Source: Lentisphaera marina (lineage in GTDB: Bacteria; Verrucomicrobiota; Lentisphaeria; Lentisphaerales; Lentisphaeraceae). From it: a stretch of DNA of 64,000 bases. The translations under genes were made by a program, and so were the position numbers. The stretch is from contig NZ_JAQZZL010000001.1 of assembly GCF_028745505.1 (NCBI RefSeq), positions 1,178,001 through 1,242,000 on the forward strand, written 5' to 3'. Of this stretch, positions 21,924-29,769 are shown piece by piece (position 1 is the stretch's first letter; the number at the start of each line of letters is the position of its first letter). The notes under the pieces were generated by a model that ran no database searches, was not told the DNA's origin, and saw nothing but the letters and a program-made list of their open reading frames with translations.

Positions 21924-23255
21924 TTATTTTTTTACTTTTGAATGGGCTTTGACGCTGAGTTCGGATTTCATTCCCAAATCATTTTGATTTTGCATCCATT
22001 GAGTCAGCTTAGTTTTTAGAGATTCTTTAATGTCATCGTATTGCGAATTTTGAGCTAGATTATTGAATTCCCATGGGTCCGTTTCTAAATCGTATAGCTC
22101 TTCAGCAGGACGCTTAAGGATAAGGTTATGGCGATGTGCCCAGAATTTGTCATTTTGGCCGATTTCCTCCCAGCTGGTCATCCAACCGCCACCATAGGGC
22201 TTATACTCGAGGTTGTGAGTGGTAATATTACTTGATATACCCTCGGAGTTTAAGTTGCGAATATATTTGAATTGTTTGTCGCGAACTGATCTAATGGGGA
22301 AGGGCATGCCTGCCATTATTCCTCTGTTGGTATGGGCTCCAAATATGAATTCACGATGATCTGATTCCTTAGATATTAGAGTTTTGAGAAAGCTTTTGCC
22401 ATCGATATTCGATATAGCGTTTCCCGTAGATGCCTCATAAAGAGTTGGAAGAATATCAATAAGGTTTACCATAGCTTTGTTCTGGCTGCCGGATTTGATT
22501 TTACCAGGCCAGCGAATGATCATGGGTACTCGGAGACCTATTTCATATAGAGTCCATTTAGCTAGTTTACCAGCACCATGATCTGAGAGAAATATCGTAA
22601 TAGTATTGTCAGCTTTGCCTGATTCCTGTAGGATTTTTAGGTAACTACCAAATGCTTTATCCATTATTTCAATGTCAGTGTAATAGCCTTCTCTAGTACT
22701 ACGGGTTTCTGGAGTATCTGGTAAGTAGGGAGGGATGGGGATAGTTTTTGGATCAAAGCCACCACTTTTATGAGGCGCGTGGGGATCGTTGGAGGCAATT
22801 ATTAAACAAAATGGTTGTGGACTATTTATTATTTTAGAAATTGCTTCTGCAGTTTCAGGTTCGCGATCCATTTTAAAAACGCTCATTGGTTTTATATGCC
22901 CTTTACCTGCAAGAACTACTTTGTAACCATGGGATCTAAAATACTGGCCAAAACTTTTCACTCCATTTGTCGCTGCACCATGATTCATGTGAGCACCGTT
23001 CCGATGGGGGTAAAGACCGGTGTAAAGCATACTTCTTGCAGGAGCGCACATTGCGGTTGAGGTGAAAGCTCTGTGGAATTTCATGCCCTCAGTGGCGAGC
23101 TTATCAATGTTTGGAGTTCGCACAATTTTATTGCCATAGCAACCTACATCAAATGTACTGTGGTCATCGGCAAGGAAGATGAGGATATTTGGTTTTTTAG
23201 CTGCTAAAGCGAAATGACTTAGAATAGTCAATGCAATGAATATATATTTGATCAT
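21924..23255 (-). CDS. Secreted sulfatase, heparan N-sulfatase-like
   Basis: A 443-residue sulfatase with signal peptide (IFIALTILSHFALA), FLADDHSTFDVGCYG at the metal site and active-site motif MCAPARSMLYTGLYPHRNG, so the modifiable cysteine is present. FLSDHGAGKLAKWTLYEIGLRVPMI covers the C-terminal side of the active site. The sequence style matches the N-sulfoglucosamine sulfohydrolase branch, but substrate cannot be stated. It overlaps the GH10 xylanase stop by 4 bp and is followed after 11 bp by a second sulfatase, so all three are co-transcribed. Confidence 0.9.
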   Translation of the reverse strand: MIKYIFIALTILSHFALAAKKPNILIFLADDHSTFDVGCYGNKIVRTPNIDKLATEGMKFHRAFTSTAMCAPARSMLYTGLYPHRNGAHMNHGAATNGVKSFGQYFRSHGYKVVLAGKGHIKPMSVFKMDREPETAEAISKIINSPQPFCLIIASNDPHAPHKSGGFDPKTIPIPPYLPDTPETRSTREGYYTDIEIMDKAFGSYLKILQESGKADNTITIFLSDHGAGKLAKWTLYEIGLRVPMIIRWPGKIKSGSQNKAMVNLIDILPTLYEASTGNAISNIDGKSFLKTLISKESDHREFIFGAHTNRGIMAGMPFPIRSVRDKQFKYIRNLNSEGISSNITTHNLEYKPYGGGWMTSWEEIGQNDKFWAHRHNLILKRPAEELYDLETDPWEFNNLAQNSQYDDIKESLKTKLTQWMQNQNDLGMKSELSVKAHSKVKK

Positions 23256-24376
23256 TTAGTAACTCCTTTTGACTGGATTGAAGGGCTTTGAAGAATGCGA
23301 AAGTAGGCGGGCTTGGGATCATTGTTACGATCAAAAAGCAAGGGGTGATTTCTGCGATTGGCGATGGGCCATTGGTTTTTCCAGGTGAATTGATCATTGA
23401 GTCCCCAGAAGTTGACGCGATCGATTTTGTCGGCGTGCTTCAAGAAGATTCTGAAAATATTTGCGTAGCGTGCAGCGAGTTCCTCCTGTTTAGCTTTAGG
23501 CAGACCCTTGCGATAGGGATCCATACTCTGTTTGTAGCTATGGTTTTCGGTGATTTCAGCGCCGCCGCTAAAAGATTTTGGCATGGGTAATACATCGATA
23601 TCTAATTCAGATATATGTATTTTTAAACCTCGCGATGAGATTTGGTTGATCAAGTTCTCGATAGATTTATCGGAGGGGTAGTCGAGTGCCCAATGAGCTT
23701 GGACTCCGATGGCATCGATGCGAATTCCCGCAGCTAAAAGCTGATCAACCATAGATACGATGCCCGTAAGTTTTTTCTTGTTGAAGACATTGAAGTCATT
23801 ATAGATGAGCTTGGTTGAAGGTGGGAAAACTTCCTGGGCCATTTGAAAAGCCTGTAGGATCCAGTCGTCACCAAGGATTTTTTTCCAAGGTGTGTTTTTC
23901 ACGGAGCCATCTTCATCGATAGCCTCATTAACTACATCCCATGATTGAATTTTATTGCCATAACGCTTGTGTAATGTGGTGAGATGAAAACGCATGCGTT
24001 TGAGCAATTCATCCTTGCTTACAGCTTCACCCTGATCATCTTTAAATAACCAATCAGGATTCTGGCTGTGCCAAAACAAGACATGTCCCACGACTTGCAT
24101 ATTATTTTTCTGGGCAAAATTGACGAGGGCATCGGCGAACTTAAAATCATAGACGCCTTTTTGTGGATTGATGGCCTCCCATTTCATGGCATTTTCCGCA
24201 ACTAGGCTATTGAATTCTTTTTTTATAAGAGCTTCAAATTTTTCTGGGTGTTGAATAAGTTGTTCTTGGATATTTATGGCACTTCCGATACGAAATTTAT
24301 CTTTAAAAGCTTCTTTGAGGGAACTTGCGGTTAAACAAAAACTTAAATTTAAAAGTAATAGAGTACGTATAAGCAT
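23252..24376 (-). CDS. Endo-1,4-beta-xylanase, glycoside hydrolase family 10
   Basis: GH10 enzyme cutting internal beta-1,4 bonds in xylan. Catalytic residues are visible: acid/base Glu in SWDVVNEAIDEDG and nucleophile Glu in IHISELDIDV. GHVLFWHSQNPDW and VNFWGLNDQFTW are further family motifs. I start at 24376 (MLIRTLLLLNLSFCLTAS, a signal peptide); the frame is open further upstream but only over the preceding pseudopilin gene, and AAGGAAA lies just before this ATG. The gene starts 1 bp after the pseudopilin stop and overlaps the downstream sulfatase by 4 bp. Length about 374 residues fits a single-domain GH10. Confidence 0.93.
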   Translation of the reverse strand: MLIRTLLLLNLSFCLTASSLKEAFKDKFRIGSAINIQEQLIQHPEKFEALIKKEFNSLVAENAMKWEAINPQKGVYDFKFADALVNFAQKNNMQVVGHVLFWHSQNPDWLFKDDQGEAVSKDELLKRMRFHLTTLHKRYGNKIQSWDVVNEAIDEDGSVKNTPWKKILGDDWILQAFQMAQEVFPPSTKLIYNDFNVFNKKKLTGIVSMVDQLLAAGIRIDAIGVQAHWALDYPSDKSIENLINQISSRGLKIHISELDIDVLPMPKSFSGGAEITENHSYKQSMDPYRKGLPKAKQEELAARYANIFRIFLKHADKIDRVNFWGLNDQFTWKNQWPIANRRNHPLLFDRNNDPKPAYFRILQSPSIQSKGVTK

Positions 24377-24377
24377 T

Positions 24378-25112
24378 CTAATAATTTCCTTTCCAATAAT
24401 CATTACCATAAGCTTCATACTTAGCAAAAGCACTCGATTCTCTTTGCCATGAAATATGACCATCGATAAATAAACTATTGCCGCCATTATCATGTCGAAT
24501 ACGATCAAATATATAAAATTCATTTAAATTAGAACTTGATAAATCATTACTAAAGCCCAAAACAGTTGTGCGTGCATCGGCGTTTAAAGTCGTGAGCGTA
24601 GGCTTGATAATAGTGTTTGGATCAGGGTAGGTGATATAGAGTTCTTTCCAATCTAAGGTGCCATCGTCAGCAAGAAAGAGGTTCATACCGTAACCATAAA
24701 CATTATTTTTATCAGCGCCGTACAACATCTGATCAATATCCGCATTGTTACAGTGTAAGATATTGGTTTCAGCCATTGGGTTATTATTAACTTCAGTAGG
24801 TTTATTATAACCCCAATCTGGTTGGCCTATATAAGGACCTAGAGGTGTCCACCAACGAGCAGCAAAATTGTAGTTACCATCGAAAGAACTTTTCTTATCC
24901 CAAGGTGCGGGGTAAGTTCCCCAGTCATCATTATACATGGAAAAGGCAATGGACTGTTGTTTTAGGTTGGATTGACAGACTGCAGTCATGCCTTTTTGGC
25001 GCGCCTTGCCTAGACTGGGGAGTAAAAGAGATGCTAAGATCCCAATGATTGCGATAACAACTAAAAGTTCTATAAGGGTGAATCGTTGTTTAGTATTGTA
25101 AGTAGACTTCAT
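24378..25112 (-). CDS. Pseudopilin-like protein (DUF1559 type) inside a sugar operon
   Basis: A 244-residue protein with a type II/IV prepilin leader ([23 protein letters not shown], cleavage expected before Phe12) and a C-terminal H-X9-DG motif (HDNGGNSLFIDGHISW). Such proteins are abundant in Planctomycetes and Lentisphaerae and may form surface fibres or parts of a secretion apparatus. Its place is informative: it overlaps the symporter gene by 4 bp and is followed 1 bp later by the GH10 xylanase, so it is made together with xylan-degrading enzymes. A role in substrate binding or enzyme export is possible but unproven. Confidence 0.88.
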   Translation of the reverse strand: MKSTYNTKQRFTLIELLVVIAIIGILASLLLPSLGKARQKGMTAVCQSNLKQQSIAFSMYNDDWGTYPAPWDKKSSFDGNYNFAARWWTPLGPYIGQPDWGYNKPTEVNNNPMAETNILHCNNADIDQMLYGADKNNVYGYGMNLFLADDGTLDWKELYITYPDPNTIIKPTLTTLNADARTTVLGFSNDLSSSNLNEFYIFDRIRHDNGGNSLFIDGHISWQRESSAFAKYEAYGNDYWKGNY

Positions 25113-26443
25113 GATTTATCCTCTTTAGATGAAAGTTCAGTGATAATCTTTTTGTAGAGTGGGCCATCTATTTTATAGAATAAAAGTACGATGAAACAGA
25201 GGGTGGAGTAAGCCGCTGGTACAATATTGAAGAGCCAGCGTATGGTTCTATCCGCACTTGCAGTGAGTACCGTATTGGCTTCATAGCCACTTAGAAACAT
25301 AGCGTAAGCCGCCACGCTACCTGCTAATGCCATGGCAGATTTTTGCATAAAGGAGAAAAAGGCAAAAGGAATACCTTCTGAACGCTGACCCGTTTTCCAG
25401 TGGCCATACTCTACTGTATCGGGTAGCATGCCCCACTGAGCGATAGAGCAAAACATCATGGCAAATGAACTTATACCCGAGACCGCAAAAATAAGTGTGA
25501 GTTGATCATCGGGAATGAAATGACGTGATAAAGAGAAGATAGCGACTCCAAGACTGGCCCACATAAAAGTTTTGAGCTTGCCAAAACGTTTGGTGATAAA
25601 GGGGGTGACAAATGCACCTAACATATTGGCCGGAAGCATCACCATAAAGAAAGTAGATTGTAGATCGGCGTTACCCAAAACATATTTAAAATAATAGAGT
25701 GCCACTGCGTTGCCTGTAACCCACACTGCGGTATTAAGTAACATAGCACCTGCCAAAACGAGTAAGGCATCATTTTTGATGATGATGGGTATGATGTCCT
25801 TAAGATGATACTTTTCAGCGGGAACTTCGACGCGTTCTTTAGAGAAGAAGAATGAAGTCCACAAAAGGATGATAGAACTCGCTCCCAGTACACAAGCGGC
25901 GACAAAGAAGCCTTGTTGTTCAGTGGCAAAGAGATTGACGAAAGGTTTGACGCCAACGCCAATGATTCCGAGGGCAACTACCACAGCAAAAAACATTCGA
26001 TAAGTAGAGATGACTGCACGCTCTTGTTGATCCTGGGTCATTACAGCACTTATGGAAGAATAGGGCAATGAGACAAGAGTAAAACAGATACCGTGGGTTA
26101 TGTAGGTTACATAGGCGTAAATGACTTTGCCAGTATCGGAGAGTTCGGGGGTATAAAAACAGGCGAGTAGAATGAGATTGAGCGGAATCGCACCAAATAA
26201 TATGTAGGGTCTAAAACGACCCCAACGAGATTTTGTATGATCAGCAATGAAGCCCATGATGGGGTCATTGACTGCATCCCAGATTCGAGCTATTAAAAAG
26301 AGTCCTGCCACATGAGCGGCTGAGATTCCAAAAACATCAGTATAAAAATAGGCGAGATAAAAGCCAATGAGTTGAAAGTTGAGGTTAATCCCCAAATCAC
26401 CTAGGCTATAGCGAAATATATCTTTCTGTTTTAAAGCTAACAT
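25109..26443 (-). CDS. Glycoside-pentoside-hexuronide (GPH) sugar:cation symporter
   Basis: A 444-residue, about 12-helix transporter of the GPH branch (MelB/XynB-like) of the major facilitator superfamily. Diagnostic motifs are DAVNDPIMGFIADHTKSRWGRFRPYILFG in the first half (Asp, Asn and RWGRFRP) and DTVEYGHWKTGQRSEGIPF in the second. It should import oligo- or monosaccharides with Na+ or H+. It opens an operon with pseudopilin, xylanase and two sulfatases, so xylo-oligosaccharides are the likely cargo. The ribosome site is taggagagttct before the ATG. Its first 30 codons and leader are duplicated at 28.9-29.3 kb. Confidence 0.92.
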   Translation of the reverse strand: MLALKQKDIFRYSLGDLGINLNFQLIGFYLAYFYTDVFGISAAHVAGLFLIARIWDAVNDPIMGFIADHTKSRWGRFRPYILFGAIPLNLILLACFYTPELSDTGKVIYAYVTYITHGICFTLVSLPYSSISAVMTQDQQERAVISTYRMFFAVVVALGIIGVGVKPFVNLFATEQQGFFVAACVLGASSIILLWTSFFFSKERVEVPAEKYHLKDIIPIIIKNDALLVLAGAMLLNTAVWVTGNAVALYYFKYVLGNADLQSTFFMVMLPANMLGAFVTPFITKRFGKLKTFMWASLGVAIFSLSRHFIPDDQLTLIFAVSGISSFAMMFCSIAQWGMLPDTVEYGHWKTGQRSEGIPFAFFSFMQKSAMALAGSVAAYAMFLSGYEANTVLTASADRTIRWLFNIVPAAYSTLCFIVLLFYKIDGPLYKKIITELSSKEDKS

Positions 26444-26452
26444 AGAACTCTC

Positions 26453-26563
26453 CTAATTAGAGGAAACTAAGGGTTGATAGAGCCGAATACTATTTTTTGT
26501 AGTGAAAGCAGTCCTTTTATTTGAGGCATCAAATTCGACGAGCGTGAATACATTTTTCCGCAT
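26453..26563 (-). CDS. Possible 36-residue leader peptide upstream of the symporter
   Basis: A small frame begins with ATG at 26563, six bases after AAGGA, and ends at 26453, ten bases before the symporter start. The product starts MRKNVFTLVEFDASNK. The duplicated copy at 29018-29128 keeps the frame open with the same length, despite four amino-acid changes. This may be a leader peptide or a true small protein. No homologue is recognised and the two copies are too young for conservation to mean much, so confidence is limited. Confidence 0.4.
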   Translation of the reverse strand: MRKNVFTLVEFDASNKRTAFTTKNSIRLYQPLVSSN

Positions 26564-26648
26564 GAATAATCCTTATGTTTAGTTATCTCAATTTTGATAA
26601 ACATATAGCTATTCAAAAAGATCATCAATTATAATAAATGGTTGATTT

Positions 26649-26667
26649 ATTAATCAAAATGAAACAT
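26649..26667 (-). promoter_or_regulatory. Candidate operator motif upstream of symporter operon
   Basis: Read toward the symporter, the sequence is ATGTTTCATTTTGATTAAT. The same motif with one change precedes GH43 at 31089-31107 in the same orientation relative to its gene, and its core ATGTTTCATTT overlaps the start of the XylR-type regulator. A shared operator of that regulator is the simplest reading. Confidence 0.5.
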
Positions 26668-26712
26668 CGATTAGGATTGACTTGCTAAATTATCTTCATC
26701 GTTTAGCAGGCT

Positions 26713-26937
26713 ACTTCCCGTACAGAGTCCACGTATTGATTTCACAACAGGGTTAAAAAGCGTAAATAGAATTGCTGACGCGTACTCGAGGTAGTGTAAT
26801 TTACGACGTGGATCATCTTCCGAGGAATGTCGAGGGTGATGCTTAAGTTCCTTCGTCACAGACTTTCGGAACTCGCCAAGTAAACACCAAGGCTTCAGGT
26901 CACGTTCTTCTATTTTATTTATCTTACTCATAGTCAA
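26713..26937 (-). pseudogene. IS4-type transposase, N-terminal fragment
   Basis: The first 75 codons (MTMSKINKIEERDLKPW onwards, with YASAILFTLFNPVVKSIRGLC) resemble the N-terminus of IS4-group transposases of PVC bacteria. The frame then enters the 366-bp repeat and stops after a few foreign codons (LLNDEDNLASQS). The catalytic domain is absent, so the gene is dead. It is a different lineage from the intact IS4-type transposase at 56-57 kb. The break marks the edge of the duplicated block. Confidence 0.55.
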
Positions 26938-27258
26938 GAAGATAAGGCGGTATAACGATAATTAGAGTTATTGTTTATCACTATATATCAAGAAGTTACA
27001 TCCGGAGTGACCTAGGTTGCCACAGGGTTGTATAGACCTATGTTTTGGTTTTGAAGCCAGCCGAAACCCTTGTTTAGGCAATATGGATAACTACGGCGCA
27101 ATAGGAGGCTCGATAGGTTTTCTAATAAGAAAATCGCAAATTTTGACTCTCTTATCGCAGCGCTGAAAAATATTTTTTTTCTCTGTGACTGCTCAGATTA
27201 GAGCATTTTAGATGCCGAACACTTCTGTGAGTCAAGCCTTCAAAGGGTGATCCGTTAA
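26938..27258. other. Intergenic or decayed stretch without recognisable gene
   Basis: About 320 bases between the transposase fragment and the AraC remnant. I see no ORF, RNA or clear repeat. The last part (27211-27252, encoding NTSVSQAFK in a broken frame) may be the upstream part of the AraC remnant. Confidence 0.5.
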
Positions 27259-27489
27259 TTAAAAAAATTTCTAAAAACTACACCTCACCAATACATCAAC
27301 GATATTCGCATTGATAAAGCCTGTGGATACCTACATCACTCAGAGTTAAATATAGAAGAAATTACCAGTATGACGGGCTTTCAAAACAGATATCACTTCT
27401 CTAGAGTTTTAAGAAATTTATTAAAGCATCACCTTCAAAATTTAAATAATCCATCAATGTTTATGGAGACGATCGATGAAATCAACTAA
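27259..27489 (+). pseudogene. AraC-family regulator, C-terminal remnant
   Basis: The plus strand is open from 27259 to a stop at 27489 and encodes the end of an AraC helix-turn-helix domain: TTPHQYINDIRIDKACGYLH, then NIEEITSMTGFQNRYHFSRV. This matches the second recognition helix region (IxxIAxxxGFxxxxYFSRxF). There is no start codon, and upstream the frame is broken by stops and a shift. It ends 1 bp before the convergent agarase-like gene. Most likely a leftover of the former regulator of that hydrolase. Confidence 0.75.
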
Positions 27490-27490
27490 A

Positions 27491-28732
27491 TCATTGCTTT
27501 AAAAAGTATTGATGATTCTGCCAGTTTAAGCCTTTTAATTTGTTTACCATTTCTTCATAAGGCGTGCCATCATCTCGGATAAGACCTTGTTTTAAAGTCC
27601 CACCTCCCTTATTTTTCTTAAACCGATCGATGTATTGACATCGGTTATAACCAATCATAAAAGGTAGTTTCATCGCCTCGAGATAACTGAGATGACTTTG
27701 AGAGGCAATCTCTTCATTTTCTACTGTTTTCCACATGATTTTTTTAAAATCTTTTGTCTTAAAACTAACAGCGTGATCACAAATGATAATCGGTTTTTTC
27801 ATTTCTTTGTACAGTTGCTCAAATTTGGCATGATTAAAATGTTCTTCACTTGGTTGTACTGATATTACATCAATATACGGCAAAGCCTCTTTAATCACAT
27901 CATAGACCAGCGACCTTCCTGCATAACGTTCACCAAAAATGAGTGAATTGGGATAAAGTTTTCTGGTAATAGGTCCAATATGAGAATAAACTTCTCTTGC
28001 GATCATCACTAAAAACTCCTGATCATTGGCGGCATCCCCCCTGTTTTTCAAGTACTTTTCATATTCTCTTTTGCCCGCACTCCCCTCTGGTAGACTCCGT
28101 ATGGCATCTACCCAAGTACGGCCCGCCACCTTTTTCGTATCCTTCAAATCCCAACTAGGCATATCCGCCCAGTAAATCCCAATCATAAATGAATTTTCCC
28201 CATAATTTCTTTTCATCCTTTCAAGGATAGCTGTTGATTGTTTCTTCCACTCTGAACTAAAAACGTCTGGAAACTCAACTCCCTTTCCTCTCCAGTAACT
28301 TACCTTACCCGTTGGATAGGAACTGGCCATAAAGGGAATCCTGACTCTCGTACTTGAATCGTGATCATAGTTCAAGCTATTAAAACCCCAATCATTAAAA
28401 TTTTTAAATATTTCATTATTTGCACAATCCATGCTTCCACTACAATGATGTTCCAGATAATCAACTTTTGAGTCCTGTTTACTGGTTACATTCATCGTGT
28501 GAGTCAATCCAATATTTAAGAAAGCATAACCATCAGGAGTGATTAAAAAAGACTTCCCCTTGTATTTATCCAAATAAAAGTATCCCTTTGCCTTCTTTTT
28601 AATATTTAGGTAACCACCATATTTATCAAAGCTCTTTGTTTTTGAAAAAAGTTGTTCATCAGTTGAATGAAGATTAATAGACATAAATATTACTAGTGCT
28701 ATAATCGAAAATTTTTTATTTAAAGTTCCCAT
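27491..28732 (-). CDS. Secreted agarase-like TIM-barrel glycoside hydrolase
   Basis: A 413-residue protein with a signal peptide (KKFSIIALVIFMSINLHS). The early segment DGYAFLNIGLTHTMN, the central NSFMIGIYWADMPSW, and FGERYAGRSLVYDVIKEALPYIDVISVQPSEEHF resemble agarase or porphyranase-type TIM-barrel enzymes (GH50/GH86 style). Candidate catalytic glutamates are the one in FGERYAG and one further on near the end of the barrel, which I cannot place firmly. It stands alone in the scrambled segment with a decayed AraC regulator behind it. Family assignment is moderate; another related barrel family is possible. Confidence 0.6.
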   Translation of the reverse strand: MGTLNKKFSIIALVIFMSINLHSTDEQLFSKTKSFDKYGGYLNIKKKAKGYFYLDKYKGKSFLITPDGYAFLNIGLTHTMNVTSKQDSKVDYLEHHCSGSMDCANNEIFKNFNDWGFNSLNYDHDSSTRVRIPFMASSYPTGKVSYWRGKGVEFPDVFSSEWKKQSTAILERMKRNYGENSFMIGIYWADMPSWDLKDTKKVAGRTWVDAIRSLPEGSAGKREYEKYLKNRGDAANDQEFLVMIAREVYSHIGPITRKLYPNSLIFGERYAGRSLVYDVIKEALPYIDVISVQPSEEHFNHAKFEQLYKEMKKPIIICDHAVSFKTKDFKKIMWKTVENEEIASQSHLSYLEAMKLPFMIGYNRCQYIDRFKKNKGGGTLKQGLIRDDGTPYEEMVNKLKGLNWQNHQYFLKQ

Positions 28733-28834
28733 TTGACGTCCTTTTATTGTTTAGTTCAAGGGCATATATTTTATTATAAGACTAAGTGTTAAGTCTAGAA
28801 ATAGCCGAGACTATCAAAGCTGTCTCTAAAACTG

Positions 28835-29008
28835 TCATTGCTTTTTTTTTAGATTTTTTTCTAAAGCCAGGTAGTGTGATTCTGCAATCTCTCTAAAGGC
28901 CACAGGTGAGAATAGGCGAGATAAAAGCCAATGAGTTGAAAGGTTAAGGTTAACCCCCAAATCACCTAGGCTATAGCGAAATATATCTTTTTGTTTTAAA
29001 GCTAACAT
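28835..29008 (-). pseudogene. Chimeric ORF: symporter N-terminus joined to foreign C-terminus
   Basis: The copy-B start of the symporter (MLALKQKDIFRYSLGDLG) shifts frame through one extra base, runs on and ends with SPVAFREIAESHYLALEKNL and a stop at 28835. The last 25 codons come from unknown sequence outside the repeat. It is a by-product of the duplication. It is still preceded by the symporter's ribosome site, so a 57-residue peptide could be made. Confidence 0.6.
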
Positions 29009-29017
29009 AGAACTCTC

Positions 29018-29128
29018 CTAATTAGAGGGAACTAAGGGTTGATAGAGCCGAATACTATTTTTTGTAGTGAAAGCAGGCCCTTTATTTGAGGCATCAAATT
29101 CGACGAGCGTGAATACATTTTCCCGCAT
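29018..29128 (-). CDS. Second copy of the 36-residue small ORF
   Basis: Begins MRENVFTLVEFDASNKG; same length and ribosome site (AAGGA six bases upstream) as 26453-26563. The differences from copy A are K3E, R17G, T18P and S34P. All seen changes alter amino acids, which argues against strong protein-level selection since duplication. Kept as a candidate because both frames are intact. Confidence 0.3.
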   Translation of the reverse strand: MRENVFTLVEFDASNKGPAFTTKNSIRLYQPLVPSN

Positions 29129-29213
29129 GAATAATCCTTATGTTTAGTTATCTCAATATTGATAAACATATAGCTATTCAAAAAGATCACCAATTATAAT
29201 AAGTGGTTGGTTT

Positions 29214-29232
29214 ATTAATCAAAATGAAACAT
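29214..29232 (-). promoter_or_regulatory. Duplicated operator motif in copy B
   Basis: Identical to the motif at 26649-26667 (ATGTTTCATTTTGATTAAT on the minus strand). Here it faces only the small ORF and the chimeric ORF, so it may act as a decoy binding site for the regulator encoded nearby. Confidence 0.4.
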
Positions 29233-29277
29233 CGATTAGGATTGACTTGCTAAATTATCTTCATCGTTTAGCAGGCT

Positions 29278-29540
29278 GCCATTTTTACCATCCAAAGTTC
29301 CCCAACCTGGGGGAGGGAGCTCGGCACACCAGCCCTTCATCTTGCCGGAAATAGTGCCGTAGTTGGTTGGAGATCCAAGTGAGATGCCGTCGCACCATTT
29401 GAGGTCATCGAAACTAGCTTCATCGGTAGATAGAACACGAACTGTAGTGTCTTCGAGTTCGGAAGCGTTCGAGGCGATTGTGTCTGCCATGATTTTTGTG
29501 TTACCGCTACGAGAGTGTAAAGTACGAGTATATTGCTCAT
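29278..29540 (-). pseudogene. Flavodoxin-family gene, truncated and frameshifted
   Basis: Starts MSNILVLY at 29540, then loses one base just before the FMN loop; in the next frame RSGNTKIMADTIA continues through DEASFDDLKWCDGISLGSPTNYGTISGKMKGW to LDGKNG, where the gene is cut by the repeat junction. Roughly half the protein is missing. It is related to the intact gene at 19679-20239 but not identical, so it was a separate paralogue. Confidence 0.85.
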
Positions 29541-29621
29541 CTTATATTACCTATTATAAATATAAATACGATAATAACTGGGTCATGATGTTTAATCTAT
29601 TGCGATAATTGAATGTTAATT

Positions 29622-29637
29622 CATATAAATGAAACAC
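29622..29637 (-). promoter_or_regulatory. Weak copy of the TTTCATTTA motif
   Basis: On the minus strand reads GTGTTTCATTTATATG, sharing GTTTCATTTAT with the site over the regulator start at 30936. It lies about 80 bp upstream of the broken flavodoxin gene. Could be chance in AT-rich DNA. Confidence 0.25.
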
Positions 29638-29769
29638 TTTATGTAGCGATAAGCTTTAGGGCTATTACGTGGAAAAAAGAGAAGATTATTTGATTATTAC
29701 TGATACGGTAGAATACTCGAGCGGTATTTTTAACCCTACTAATTTTCGGTGATTAATTTGAACTTTAAT

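Larger units (their letters stand above)
26347..26712. repeat. 366-bp direct repeat, copy A (symporter start and leader)
   Basis: This block covers the first 33 codons of the symporter gene, its leader and promoter region. A second copy lies at 28911-29277 in the same orientation. By eye the two differ at about a dozen bases plus one 1-bp indel, so identity is roughly 96-97 percent. Both copies stop at the same sequence (cgtttagcaggct), after which the flanks are unrelated: a transposase fragment here, a flavodoxin fragment at copy B. Confidence 0.93.
28911..29277. repeat. 366-bp direct repeat, copy B
   Basis: Second copy of the block at 26347-26712, same orientation, one base longer. It carries the symporter leader, the 36-codon frame (29018-29128) and the operator-like motif (29214-29232) but no transporter gene. 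Joined on the right to a broken flavodoxin gene. Confidence 0.93.
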
